Source of the DNA: Methylobacterium currus | Lineage (GTDB): Bacteria; Pseudomonadota; Alphaproteobacteria; Rhizobiales; Beijerinckiaceae | DNA length: 64,000 nucleotides | NCBI RefSeq assembly: GCF_003058325.1 | Contig: NZ_CP028843.1 | Coordinates: 1,355,501 to 1,419,500 of the forward strand | Direction: 5' to 3' | Shown: positions 1 to 9,114 of the stretch, piece by piece | Layout: each line of letters starts with the position of its first letter | Position numbering within the stretch: position 1 is the first letter of the stretch | Translations under genes and position numbers: made by a program | Notes under the pieces: generated by a model | Database searches by the model: none | The model's input: the letters and a program-made list of their open reading frames with translations, nothing else | What the model was told of the DNA's origin: nothing

Positions 1-833
<833 letters not shown>

Positions 834-843
834 GCGGCGAACG

Positions 844-866
844 AGGCGGCGGGAGACCCGCCGCCT
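844..866 (+). terminator. Hairpin terminator after ettA
   Basis: A 9-bp perfect GC stem (GGCGGCGGG / CCCGCCGCC) with an AGA loop lies 11 bases after the ettA stop. Only TTC follows, so it is a weak intrinsic terminator or an RNA 3'-end stabiliser. Confidence 0.5.
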
Positions 867-893
867 TCACGGCGCTGTCCTCGGCCTTCGGAC

Positions 894-1190
894 CTAAATG
901 CGCTCGCCCGCGAGCCGGTGGCTGAGCATGTCGACGAACAGGCGCGTCCGGGCCGGCGTTCCGGAACTGCCCAGCCACACCGCGCTCACCCGGATCGGCG
1001 GCGGCTCGTGTGCCGGCAGGAGGAGTTCGAGGCGCCCTTCGTCGAGATCCTGCCTGACCTGCCAGAGGGGCGCCAGCCCGATCCCCGCCCCGTGAAGCAC
1101 GGCGGCGGTCGCCTGGACCAGCACGGGCTGGCCTGGCATCTGCGTCGCTGGAGCGGCGTTCGGCGGCTGTTCCCTCGCGCTCGCGCTCAC
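894..1190 (-). pseudogene. C-terminal remnant of a LysR-family regulator
   Basis: This 98-codon frame (GTG start) has no DNA-binding domain. From about base 1150 down to the stop it resembles the last 80 residues of a LysR substrate-binding domain: GAGIGLAPLW, then a DLDEGRLELLLP segment, then a C-terminal helix FVDMLSHRL. The first ~14 residues do not fit the family. Both the N-terminal helix-turn-helix and the first effector subdomain are missing, and the next gene begins where they would lie. It is best read as a degraded fragment left by a deletion; expression is unlikely to give a working regulator. Confidence 0.6.
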
Positions 1191-1216
1191 CGAACCGCGC
1201 GCTCCCGGCAGCCGGG

Positions 1217-1235
1217 GGGCCGCCTGAGGCGGCCC
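1217..1235. terminator. GC hairpin between LysR remnant and export gene
   Basis: Perfect 8-bp inverted repeat GGGCCGCC-TGA-GGCGGCCC, 29 bases beyond the stop of the leftward export gene. No clear T-run on either side. Probably the 3' end of the export transcript. Confidence 0.4.
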
Positions 1236-1263
1236 GAGCCAAGCCCCTTCCGGCCTGCTCTCC

Positions 1264-2493
1264 CTATCGCGTCGCCGAGTACAGCGACGCGCCGGACGCG
1301 ATCGGTGAGGTGACGGTGGAGAACACGCTGAGGACCTTCTGGACCTCGGTGAAGGGCGCGTTCGAGACGTAGACGAGGTCGCGGTTGCGCATCCGGAACG
1401 CCTGGGAGACGAACAGGCTGTTGGGATCGCGCATGTTGATCCGGTACACCACCGGCACGAAGTTCGAGGACAGCAGCGGGCTGCCGGGCCGCAGGCGGCG
1501 CACCACCGAGGCCGGCTCGAACCGGAAGATGAACACGCCGGCCGGATCGGCCTGGAAGTCGCGCAGGCCCCCGGACTTGGCCAGCGCCTGCGCCAGCGTG
1601 ATGCCCTCGGCCGAGAACGGGATCTCGTAATTCGCCCCCGTGGCGCCGACGGCCAGGAAGGTCTGGGGATCGCGCACCAGGGTGAGGGTGTCGCCCGGAC
1701 GCAGGAAGATGTTCTCGCGCGGGTTGGAGACCACCGCGGTGAGCGGCACCGTCGCGGTGGTCGAGCCGCGCGACAGCCGCACGAAGGTCTCGCTCACCGG
1801 CGCCGAGACGCCGCCCGCGGTGGCGATGACGTCGAGCAGTCGGTCGCCCTTCTCGGTGAGCGGCACGCGGCCGCCGCCGAGATTCGAGACCGGGCCGCTG
1901 CGGGCCGCGGCCAGGCGACCGCCGCCGGCGGCGGCGGCCTCGCCCAGCACCGTGACGCTGGTGCTGAGCGGCGAGTTGACGGTGACGAGCACCTGCGGCT
2001 GGATCGCCTTGCCGGCCAGCTCCTGCTCGATCTGGGCCTGCACGTCCGGGGTGCGCCGGCCCGCCACCTTGATGCGGCCGGCATACGGCACCGAGATCGT
2101 CCCGTCCCGGGCCACGATCTGCTCGGGGATGCTGGAGGATTTCGAGCCGGTGGAGAAGCGGTCGGCGATGGCGGGAGCGGAGAACAGGCCGCCGCTGCCG
2201 GCCTCCCAGATCGTCACCGTGACGGCGTCGCCGACGCCGATCACCGGCTGCACCGAGGGGCGGCGGTCGCCGAAGGAGGCGAGCAGGCTGTCGAGGGGGC
2301 GGCCGCGCAGGGCCTCGACCACCGCGGCATCGACATCGACGAGTTCGTAGCGGGCGAGCAGGCCCTGATCGGTGGCGACGTCGGCGCCTTCCGCGACCGC
2401 GCTCGCCGTCGGGCCGGAAGCGGGCAGGAAGCTGCTGCATCCCCCGATGAGGCAAGCCGCCGCCAGGACCGCTGGCATACCGACGCGCACCAT
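1264..2493 (-). CDS. Outer-membrane polysaccharide export lipoprotein (Wza/KpsD/BexD family)
   Basis: This 409-residue protein has an N-terminal lipoprotein signal: a hydrophobic stretch then the lipobox IGGC, with the lipidated Cys at about residue 19. A polysaccharide export (PES) domain follows, around residues 80-190, with the VGDAVTVTIWEA entry motif and a VPYAGRIKV segment. Two SLBB-like domains come next, recognisable by ENIFLRPGDTLTLVRDP and later NRDLVYVSNAP near the C-terminus. The family forms the outer-membrane channel through which capsule or exopolysaccharide leaves the cell. It is divergent from the KpsS-like gene, which supports a role in a Kdo-linked capsule. The closest functional analogues are KpsD/BexD/CtrA, but Wza-type EPS export cannot be excluded. 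Confidence 0.88.
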   Translation of the reverse strand: MVRVGMPAVLAAACLIGGCSSFLPASGPTASAVAEGADVATDQGLLARYELVDVDAAVVEALRGRPLDSLLASFGDRRPSVQPVIGVGDAVTVTIWEAGSGGLFSAPAIADRFSTGSKSSSIPEQIVARDGTISVPYAGRIKVAGRRTPDVQAQIEQELAGKAIQPQVLVTVNSPLSTSVTVLGEAAAAGGGRLAAARSGPVSNLGGGRVPLTEKGDRLLDVIATAGGVSAPVSETFVRLSRGSTTATVPLTAVVSNPRENIFLRPGDTLTLVRDPQTFLAVGATGANYEIPFSAEGITLAQALAKSGGLRDFQADPAGVFIFRFEPASVVRRLRPGSPLLSSNFVPVVYRINMRDPNSLFVSQAFRMRNRDLVYVSNAPFTEVQKVLSVFSTVTSPIASGASLYSATR

Positions 2494-3166
2494 GCACCAC
2501 CCCTTCTCAAAACCACACGGGGCCGCTCGCGCGACCTACCTGGCCGTCCACTCCGTCGATGCCGGCGCGCCGGCATCCGTCCCGCTTACCCGTTCGAAGC
2601 GCGCACCCGTCACGGAGGCGCGCCGGCGCGGCCGCACGCGGCCACGCTTCGCCACTCCTCCTACCATCTCGGGTCCTCGGGAGCGATGAACGGGGCGCTC
2701 CGCGCGCATAAGCGGCGGCGGTGTTGCACCGGGTCCACGCCGCGGGGCGCGAACCTCCGGCACCTCGGCCGCAAATGCGTCGCGAGCGTGGCGGTAGGGG
2801 CGCTCAGTGTGGCCCGGGCGCGACGCCGCCCGGACGGCGTGTGAATCGCGGGAATAAACCTCGGTCCGTCCACGATCCTGCCCAGATCGCCGGCCTAATG
2901 ACAGCGGTCGTCCGTCGGACGATCGCGTCGGCTCCGGCCGTTCCCGCGCAACGATGGTCCTGCGATTTTCCCCCAACCGTTGCAGGTTTGCCATTGTTCG
3001 TCCCGGGCTGGCCGGTACTGTCCGCGTCGTCAGCGGCTCGCGCGCGGCTCTCGCGCGTCCCGAATGTCCGTCCGGGCAGGCTGGCTGCGCCTGTTCGGGC
3101 CTTGACCGCCGCAGGATCCCGCCGGACGACCGCGACCGGCGGCCGACTCCTGCCCAGACTCGAGGT
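2494..3166. other. Divergent intergenic region, no gene seen
   Basis: About 670 bases separate the leftward export gene from the rightward KpsS-like gene. Both strands have open frames here, but none has recognisable protein character. It should contain the two divergent promoters. No strong -35/-10 pair could be picked out in this GC-rich DNA. Confidence 0.5.
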
Positions 3167-3172
3167 GTGCCC

Positions 3173-4519
3173 GTGAGAGCTGATCCCGCGCGAAACGTCG
3201 AACCGGTCCGCCCGGCCGCCCGTCCGGGCGCCCGCCAGGTCTTCCTGTTCCTGCAGGGTCCGGTCACGCCGTATTTCGCCCGGGTCGCCGATGCCCTGGA
3301 GGCGCGGGGCCACCGCTGCCTGCGGGTGAACCTCTGCTTCGGCGACTGGCTGTTCTGGCGCCGGGCCGGCGGCGTGAACTTCCGCGGCACCCGCGAGACC
3401 TGGCCGGCCTTCATCGCCGACCTGATCGACCGCGAGGGCGTGACCGACCTGATGCTGCTCGGCGAGCAGCGCTACTACCACAAGGTCGCGATCGCCGCCG
3501 CCAAGGCCCGCGGCCTCAACGTCACGGTGACGGATTTCGGCTACCTGCGGCCGGACTGGATCACGCTGGAGCGCGACGGCATGTCGGGCGACAGCTGCTT
3601 CCCGAAGGATCCCGAGGCCGTGATGGCGCTCGCCGCCCAGGCGCCGGAGCCCGACCTGGTACCGCGCTACCGCGACAGCTTCCTCACCCAGGCCTCCTGG
3701 GACATGGCCTACCACCTGATGAGCAACTGGCTCTGGTGGCTCTATCCCGGCTACAAGTCGCACCAGGTGCACCACCCGGCCCTGGTCTATCTCGGAACCG
3801 GCCTGCACATCCTGCGCGCCAAGCGCACCGGCCCCCGGGGCGACGCCCTGGTGCGCCGCCTGCGCGAGGCCGGCACCCCCTATTACGTGCTCCCGCTGCA
3901 GATGGAGAACGACTTCCAGCTGCGCGCCTACTCGCCGTTCTTCGACCTGAAGACGCCGATCCACGCGGTGATCCGCTCCTTCTCCGAGCACGCCCCGGCG
4001 GAGTCGCGCCTGCTCGTCAAGATCCACCCCCTCGATCCCGGCATCCGCAACTGGTCGCGCATCGTGCGCCGCTCGGCGGCGAAGTGGGGCGTGGCCGACC
4101 GGGTCGATTTCGTCGATGGCGGCGACCTCGGCGCGATGCTGGAGGGCTGCCGCGGCGTCGTCACGGTCAACAGCACCGTCGGCCTGTGGTCGATGCGCGC
4201 GAACAAGCCGACCATGACGCTCGGCGCGGCGATCTACGACATCCAGGGCCTGACCTATCAGGGCGCCCTGGAGACGTTCTGGACGCAGGCCGAGCCGCCC
4301 CGGCGCGACCTCTGGGACGCCTTCATCAAGGCGATCGTCGCCAACATCCAGATCCGCGGCGTCTACTACAAGGGCGAGGGCCTGACCGCCGCCGTGGAGG
4401 CAACGGCTTCTCGCCTCGACCTCACGCAGGGCGCATGGCTGGAAGTCCGCTCCCGGGCCCGCACGGTCTCCGAGACCGGCGACGACCTGCCGGGCATCGA
4501 GGCGCTGCAGAACGCCTGA
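3173..4519 (+). CDS. kpsS: Capsular polysaccharide biosynthesis protein, KpsS-like Kdo transferase
   Basis: This is a single-module capsule synthesis protein of about 448 residues. The family transfers beta-Kdo to a phosphatidylglycerol-type lipid, starting the poly-Kdo linker of group 2 (ABC-dependent) capsules; KpsC then extends it. Seen here: an N-terminal VFLFLQGPVTPYFARVADAL strand-helix, a YLRPDWITLE segment, a central KIHPLDPG motif followed by a Rossmann-like C-terminal half, and NSTVGLWSM, matching the conserved NSTVG nucleotide-sugar signature. GTG at 3173 is preferred because family homology begins just after it; GTG at 3167 is an equal alternative. Longer upstream readings add low-complexity residues. 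A strong terminator follows the stop. Confidence 0.85.
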   Translation: MRADPARNVEPVRPAARPGARQVFLFLQGPVTPYFARVADALEARGHRCLRVNLCFGDWLFWRRAGGVNFRGTRETWPAFIADLIDREGVTDLMLLGEQRYYHKVAIAAAKARGLNVTVTDFGYLRPDWITLERDGMSGDSCFPKDPEAVMALAAQAPEPDLVPRYRDSFLTQASWDMAYHLMSNWLWWLYPGYKSHQVHHPALVYLGTGLHILRAKRTGPRGDALVRRLREAGTPYYVLPLQMENDFQLRAYSPFFDLKTPIHAVIRSFSEHAPAESRLLVKIHPLDPGIRNWSRIVRRSAAKWGVADRVDFVDGGDLGAMLEGCRGVVTVNSTVGLWSMRANKPTMTLGAAIYDIQGLTYQGALETFWTQAEPPRRDLWDAFIKAIVANIQIRGVYYKGEGLTAAVEATASRLDLTQGAWLEVRSRARTVSETGDDLPGIEALQNA

Positions 4520-4549
4520 TCACGCGAGAACCACCAGGTGGACGATCGA

Positions 4550-4578
4550 CGGGGCCGGAAACGGCCCCGTTTTCGTTT
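4550..4578 (+). terminator. Rho-independent terminator of kpsS
   Basis: Perfect 8-bp stem CGGGGCCG / CGGCCCCG with a stabilising GAAA tetraloop, then TTTTCGTTT. It lies 31 bases after the KpsS stop and is the clearest intrinsic terminator in the window. Confidence 0.9.
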
Positions 4579-4854
4579 GATCACACTGCCGCTGCGTCGC
4601 CGAATATTGGTTTTTTCATAGGTTAAAGCCAGATCGGCTACGCCTGTGCTGATCTGATGGCGCGAACCGTCGCGAAGAACGGTGCATCTCTCGCCGTCAG
4701 GGTCCGTGTTGCTGCAATGTTGCAGAATGCCGGCCGGACAGAAGTCTCGACCAACCGGACTGCACCGGCGGCAAGACCGCTCTCATCGCGCGACGACGCG
4801 CCTCGCGGGCGGTGAGCGCGGCCGCGTGCAGGACCCGGGGGAGGATCCGCTCCG
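4579..4854. other. Intergenic region before the PhyH gene
   Basis: About 275 bases with no convincing gene. A locally AT-rich stretch (4590-4630) could hold the promoter of the downstream oxygenase. A GGGGGAGGAT sequence just before 4855 serves as its ribosome binding site. Confidence 0.4.
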
Positions 4855-5946
4855 ATGTCGTCCCTCTCCACCTCATCCGCTCTCTCGGCCCCGTCGCTCG
4901 CCCGCTTCGCGGCGCGGGTCCTGGGTGGGGCCGTCCGGGCGCCGCTCTGGCTCGCGGGCGTCGCCGGGGCGGACAAGTCCTTCGCCAAGAACCCGATCCT
5001 CGGCAGCCCGGCCCTGAACCGGCTCGGCCTCCATGCCGGGCGGGTGCGGCTCGCCGCCCATATGGCCGAGCAGCGGCGCGCCCGGATGGCGCATCGCCTC
5101 GACCCGGCCGACCGTGCCGCCTTCGACCGCGACGGGATCGTGATCAAGCGCGACTTCCTCGACCCGGATGCCTTCGCGGCGCTGAAGGCCGAGATCTACG
5201 GGCGCCCCTTCGAGGCGCGGGAGCTGCGCCAGGGCCAGGCGGTGCAGCGGATGGTGCCCCTCGGCGGACGGGCGCTCGCAGAGTTGCCGCACCTCCGGGC
5301 GCTGATCGGGCACCCGGACCTGCGGGCCCTGACCCACTACGCCGCGTCGCGGGCCGGGGAGCCGGTCACCTATCTCCAGACGGTGCTGGCCGAGCCCGAC
5401 GGGCCGAACGACCCGCAGACCGCGCTTCATGCCGACACCTTCCACGCCACCACCAAGGGCTGGTTCTTCCTGCACGACGTCGCCGAGGAGGACGGGCCCT
5501 TCACCTACGTGTCAGGCTCCCACCGGCTGAGGCCGGAGCGCCTCGCCTGGGAGCGGGCGCAGAGCATCGCGGCCCGCGAAGCCGCCAACGGCCACCACGC
5601 CGCCGGCTCGTTCCGGATCGCCGAAGCGGAGCTGGCCGGGCTCGGCTACGGGCCGCCGTTACGGGTCGCGGTGCCGGGCAACACCCTGGTCATCGCCGAC
5701 ACGTTCGGGTTCCACGCCCGCGCCCCGAGCCTGCGGGCGAGCACCCGGGTGACGGTGCACACCACTATCCGCCGCAACCCGTTCCTGCCCTGGACCGGCC
5801 TCGACCCCAAGGCGCTGCCGGGCCTGCGCGGACGGGAGCTGGCGCTCTATCTCGGCCTGCAGGACGTCCAGCGCCGCCTGACGGGCCGCGGCGCGCCCTG
5901 GCGCCCGGTCGGCGCCGTCGCCATCGACGCGCCGGCCCGGACGTGA
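4855..5946 (+). CDS. Phytanoyl-CoA dioxygenase (PhyH) family protein
   Basis: This 363-residue protein belongs to the PhyH-type Fe(II)/2-oxoglutarate oxygenases. The iron triad is visible as HAD (about residues 188-190, in LHADTFHATTKGWFF) and a distal His in FGFHARAP near residue 284; the Arg two residues later is placed to bind 2-oxoglutarate. VSGSHRLRPERLAWE is a typical family segment. The ATG has a strong ribosome site (GGGGGAGGAT). Substrates in this family range from fatty acyl-CoAs to sugars and amino acids. Its place between kpsS and kpsC suggests it hydroxylates a lipid or sugar of the capsule pathway, but that is inference from position. Confidence 0.82.
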   Translation: MSSLSTSSALSAPSLARFAARVLGGAVRAPLWLAGVAGADKSFAKNPILGSPALNRLGLHAGRVRLAAHMAEQRRARMAHRLDPADRAAFDRDGIVIKRDFLDPDAFAALKAEIYGRPFEARELRQGQAVQRMVPLGGRALAELPHLRALIGHPDLRALTHYAASRAGEPVTYLQTVLAEPDGPNDPQTALHADTFHATTKGWFFLHDVAEEDGPFTYVSGSHRLRPERLAWERAQSIAAREAANGHHAAGSFRIAEAELAGLGYGPPLRVAVPGNTLVIADTFGFHARAPSLRASTRVTVHTTIRRNPFLPWTGLDPKALPGLRGRELALYLGLQDVQRRLTGRGAPWRPVGAVAIDAPART

Positions 5947-5965
5947 CGGGCGTGAGCCCCACCGC

Positions 5966-5993
5966 AGCGCCTTCGAACTCGTCCGAAGGCGCT
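5966..5993. terminator. Hairpin between convergent PhyH and kpsC
   Basis: 10-bp perfect stem AGCGCCTTCG / CGAAGGCGCT with an 8-base loop, 20 bases beyond the PhyH stop. Convergent placement suggests a bidirectional transcript end. Confidence 0.5.
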
Positions 5994-6031
5994 GGCTATG
6001 CCCGAACGGGCGGCGGCGCCCCTGCGCCGGA

Positions 6032-6059
6032 CGTCCTGGCATCGATCGATGCCAGGACG
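6032..6059. repeat. 28-bp perfect palindrome between convergent genes
   Basis: The sequence from 6032 to 6059 equals its own reverse complement and is centred on ATCGAT at 6043-6048. It lies 13 bases beyond the kpsC stop. It could fold as a cruciform or an RNA hairpin acting as terminator, or be a protein site; no T-run accompanies it. Confidence 0.6.
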
Positions 6060-6072
6060 CATCGAAGAATCC

Positions 6073-8040
6073 TCACCCCCGCCGCAGCACGCGGCGCCAG
6101 ACCAGAGACCAGACCTGCTTGAGCAGGGCCTCGGGGGTGAGGGCGCGGCGCGCCAGCTCCGGGTCGCCCTCGGCGAGGCGCTGCACCATGACCTCGGGCG
6201 GGCAGGGCAGGCCGGTCCGCGGGTCGACGTAGCGCGGGTAGAGGATGAGGGCGCCGGCCACCAGCTCGTCGAGCGTCAGGCGGCGGGTGCGGCGGGGGCA
6301 GCCCGGATCCTCGGTCAGGCCCCAGCCGGCATAGAAGGGCAGGCCGTGGGTGGTCACGGCCTTGCCACGCAGCAGCGCCTCGAAGCCGATCAGCGAGGTC
6401 ACGACCTCGACCCGGTCCGCCGCCTCGATCGCGTCGATCGCCGAAACGTCGCGCAATACGACGTCGGCATGGGCGGCGAGCGCGTCCGGCGGCACCCAGC
6501 CGGGACGCAAGCCCGCCTCGACGTCCGGATGCGGCTTGAAGGCGATCACGGCACCGGGATTGCGCTCCCGGGCGAGGCGCAGGAGCGCGGCATTGCCCGA
6601 GACGGTCGCACCGCCGAGGCGGATCGAGGCGTCGTTCTCGACCTGGCCGGCGACCAGCACCACCGGTCCGGGCCGCGGCATCGCCGGGATCGCGGCGCTG
6701 CCGACATTGTACTTGCTCACCCGCGCCGCGACCACCGCCTCGCGGAGACGCGCCGCCCGGGCGAGGAGATCGGCCGGGAAGGTCCCGGTCTCGAGCAGGC
6801 GCTCGAGGTCGCTCGGACCCGTGGCATCGTAGTAGACGCCGGTGGCGTCGAGGACGTGCGAGGCGCCCGGCCGCAGGGCGACCCCGAGTCCGATCGAGCG
6901 CAGGAAGCCGTCCTCCATGCGCAGGAGCGGCACGCCCGCCTCGCGGCAGGCGGATTCGGTGTCCGGCGGCATCCGGCTGGCCCAGGTCACGACGCGCCGG
7001 ACCTCCGCGAGCTCGCCCGCCGTCACCGGCGCATCGCCGCGGCGGACGACCGGGCGGAAGCCCGGCGCCGACAGGGTCTTGGTGATCCAGTCCCGCTTCC
7101 AGGCCGAGAAGCCGACGCAGAGGGTCGGCACCGCGTTCTCGCGCCAGCGCGACGCGACGAGATCGAGGGTCGCCACCGCGTCCTCGAACCGGGCGGGTGC
7201 CCCCGTATAGGGATCGAAGTAGCGCGAGCAGACCAGGTAGGCGGCGGCGAAGACGTCTGCCGGCTTGCGCCGGCGGGTGCGCCGGGGCAGGTGCAGCCGG
7301 TCGTCGGTGAAGCCCCAGCCGGCATAGAAGGGCAGGCCGAAGCAGGTCACGGGCGTGCCCGCGAGCGCTGCCTCGAAGCCGGCATGGGCCGAGACGACGT
7401 AGACGCGGTCGCACCCCTCGGCCACCGACCAGGCGGTGACGGGATCGCTCACCAGGCGGGCGCCGGCCGCTTCCGCCGCCGCCGCGTCGATATGGCCGCG
7501 CCGGCCGATTCTCGCGGCCGGATCCATCACCACCAGGCGCTCGGCCTCGGGCGCATCCGCGGCCGCGGCCGCCAGCATCGCCACGAAGGCGCTGGCGCCG
7601 GCGAGCCCAAACCCGACCGTCGGGTCGCCGACGGCCTGATCGACGATCACCACCCGCCGGCGGGTGGCGTCCGCCCGCGCCGGCAGGTCGCGGCGGCGCG
7701 GGTCGTTGTCGAGGCTGAGCCGCCCCTCGCGCAGGCGCGCGATGCCGGCCCGGGCGCGGGCGATGAGCTCGTCCGATTCCCAGCCGCCCTCCTCGAGCAT
7801 GACCTCGAGCTCGCTCGGCGCCGTGGCATCGTAATGGATGCCGAGCCCGTCGATGATGTAGCTCATCGCGCGCTCGGGACGGGCGTCGCCGAGCCGCAGG
7901 AAGCCTTCGTCCCAGCGGTCGCTCAGGCGCACCCGCCGCGAGGTCGGCTCGCTGCCCAGGCGCCGCGAGCGTCGGGGACCGGGGCCCTCCGACTCCGACG
8001 GCATCCGGGGCCACAACCGCTTCAGCTTGCCGCGATCCAT
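6073..8040 (-). CDS. kpsC: Capsule polysaccharide Kdo transferase, KpsC-like (two glycosyltransferase modules)
   Basis: This 655-residue protein has the internal duplication typical of KpsC, which alternates two beta-Kdo transferase activities to build the poly-Kdo linker of group 2 capsules at the inner membrane. Each half repeats the same landmarks: a G-[IV]-[HY]-YDATxPS-x-LE segment (near residues 68 and 388) and LPFYAGWG followed by [FL]T[DE]D (near 238 and 570). The second half also has GFSAWKRDW, MEDGFLRSIGLG and FKPHPDVE. The start at 8040 is chosen for its GAGAGG ribosome site; an upstream ATG at 8079 lacks one. The first module lacks the GFSAWKR-type segment, which E. coli KpsC also seems to abbreviate. 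It is convergent with the PhyH gene and divergent from the SDR. Confidence 0.88.
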   Translation of the reverse strand: MDRGKLKRLWPRMPSESEGPGPRRSRRLGSEPTSRRVRLSDRWDEGFLRLGDARPERAMSYIIDGLGIHYDATAPSELEVMLEEGGWESDELIARARAGIARLREGRLSLDNDPRRRDLPARADATRRRVVIVDQAVGDPTVGFGLAGASAFVAMLAAAAADAPEAERLVVMDPAARIGRRGHIDAAAAEAAGARLVSDPVTAWSVAEGCDRVYVVSAHAGFEAALAGTPVTCFGLPFYAGWGFTDDRLHLPRRTRRRKPADVFAAAYLVCSRYFDPYTGAPARFEDAVATLDLVASRWRENAVPTLCVGFSAWKRDWITKTLSAPGFRPVVRRGDAPVTAGELAEVRRVVTWASRMPPDTESACREAGVPLLRMEDGFLRSIGLGVALRPGASHVLDATGVYYDATGPSDLERLLETGTFPADLLARAARLREAVVAARVSKYNVGSAAIPAMPRPGPVVLVAGQVENDASIRLGGATVSGNAALLRLARERNPGAVIAFKPHPDVEAGLRPGWVPPDALAAHADVVLRDVSAIDAIEAADRVEVVTSLIGFEALLRGKAVTTHGLPFYAGWGLTEDPGCPRRTRRLTLDELVAGALILYPRYVDPRTGLPCPPEVMVQRLAEGDPELARRALTPEALLKQVWSLVWRRVLRRG

Positions 8041-8308
8041 CCGCCTCTCACTCACTGCGGACTGTGCCGCCCCGGCCATGCAACCCGGAGCAGGGGCCGT
8101 TCCACATCACCCCGGCCCCGTCAAGCATGCGAGCCGCACGCGACGGACGGGGCCTCGTCGGGCCGGGCTCTGTCCTGCACCGGCTTTCCTTACAAGCGAT
8201 CTGATTTTTGCAAATCCGGGCGATCGGATTTTTCCGCGACCCGGCGGGGACCGCCGTGCTACAGGCGCGGGCCGTGCCGCCGCGTTCCGATCCTCGGGAG
8301 AACCGCCC
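8041..8308. promoter_or_regulatory. Divergent promoter region kpsC / SDR
   Basis: 268 bases between divergent genes. A 12-bp imperfect direct repeat GATC[TG]GATTTTT occurs near 8199 and 8221, in an AT-richer patch unlike the surroundings. It could be a tandem regulator site or promoter elements of the SDR; no exact -35/-10 assignment is made. Confidence 0.35.
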
Positions 8309-9082
8309 TTGCCCGTCATCCTGATCACCGGCGCTTCGAGCGGCATCGGCGCGGCCCTGGCGCAGCATTACGCCGCCCCCGGCACGACCCTGATCCTGAA
8401 TGCCCGCGGGGCCGAGCGCCTGGAGGCGGTGGCCGAGGCCTGCCGGCGCAAGGGCGCCACGGTCGAGACCCGGGCCCTCGACGTGCGCGACCGGGAGGGC
8501 GTGCGGGCCTGGATCGACGACGTGGCCGGGCGCCACGGCCTCGACCTCGTCATCGCCAATGCGGGGGTCAATGGCGGTCACCCGGACGGGGGGCTCGAGA
8601 CCGAGGAGACCGCCTTCCTGGTCCTCGACGTGAACCTGATGGGCGCCCTCAACGTGGCGCTTCCCGCCGTCGCCCGGATGGCGGCGCGGGGCAGTGGCCA
8701 GATCGCGCTGATCTCCTCCCTCGCGGCCTACGCGCCGCTGCCGGACGCGCCGGCCTATAGCGGCACCAAGGCGGCGCTCCTCGCCCACGGCCTCGCTCTG
8801 CGCGAGAAGCTGGCGCCGAAGGGCGTGCGGATGAACGTGGTCTGCCCCGGCTACGTGAAGACCGCGATGGGGGCCGATTACGAGGGCTGGCGCCCGCTCG
8901 AGATGAGCGCCGAGGCGGCGGCGAAGCGCATCGCCAAGGGCCTGGTCCGCGACGAGGCGGTGATCGCCTTCCCGGCGGCGCTCGCCGCGGCGGCGCGGGG
9001 CGCCGCGCTGATCCCGGAATCCTGGCGGCGCCTCGGCATGCGCGGCTTCAGCTTCCGGATGAGCGAGCGCCAGCAGCGCTGA
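8309..9082 (+). CDS. Short-chain dehydrogenase/reductase (RkpH-like candidate)
   Basis: This is a classical SDR of 257 residues. The NAD(P)-binding motif TGASSGIG lies at residues 7-14, NAG near residue 88, the catalytic Ser in ISSLAAYAPL near 137 and YSGTKAA (YxxxK) near 150. The start is TTG at 8309, giving the usual PVILITG beginning; CGGGAG lies 9 bases upstream. The longer frame from 8027 would add a non-homologous leader. The rkp-1 region of Sinorhizobium meliloti also pairs an SDR (RkpH) with the PKS and the RkpG oxoamine-synthase-like protein. It may reduce the amino-ketone made by those enzymes. The stop is 32 bases before the formyltransferase, so the two are probably co-transcribed. 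Confidence 0.82.
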   Translation: MPVILITGASSGIGAALAQHYAAPGTTLILNARGAERLEAVAEACRRKGATVETRALDVRDREGVRAWIDDVAGRHGLDLVIANAGVNGGHPDGGLETEETAFLVLDVNLMGALNVALPAVARMAARGSGQIALISSLAAYAPLPDAPAYSGTKAALLAHGLALREKLAPKGVRMNVVCPGYVKTAMGADYEGWRPLEMSAEAAAKRIAKGLVRDEAVIAFPAALAAAARGAALIPESWRRLGMRGFSFRMSERQQR

Positions 9083-9114
9083 GCCGATTCCTGTCACGAA
9101 AGACGATAGCCCCG

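Noticed and set aside
4638..5147. Open frame of 169 codons on the - strand over the PhyH start
   Set aside because: Arg/Ala/Ser-rich antisense of the PhyH gene with no ribosome site.
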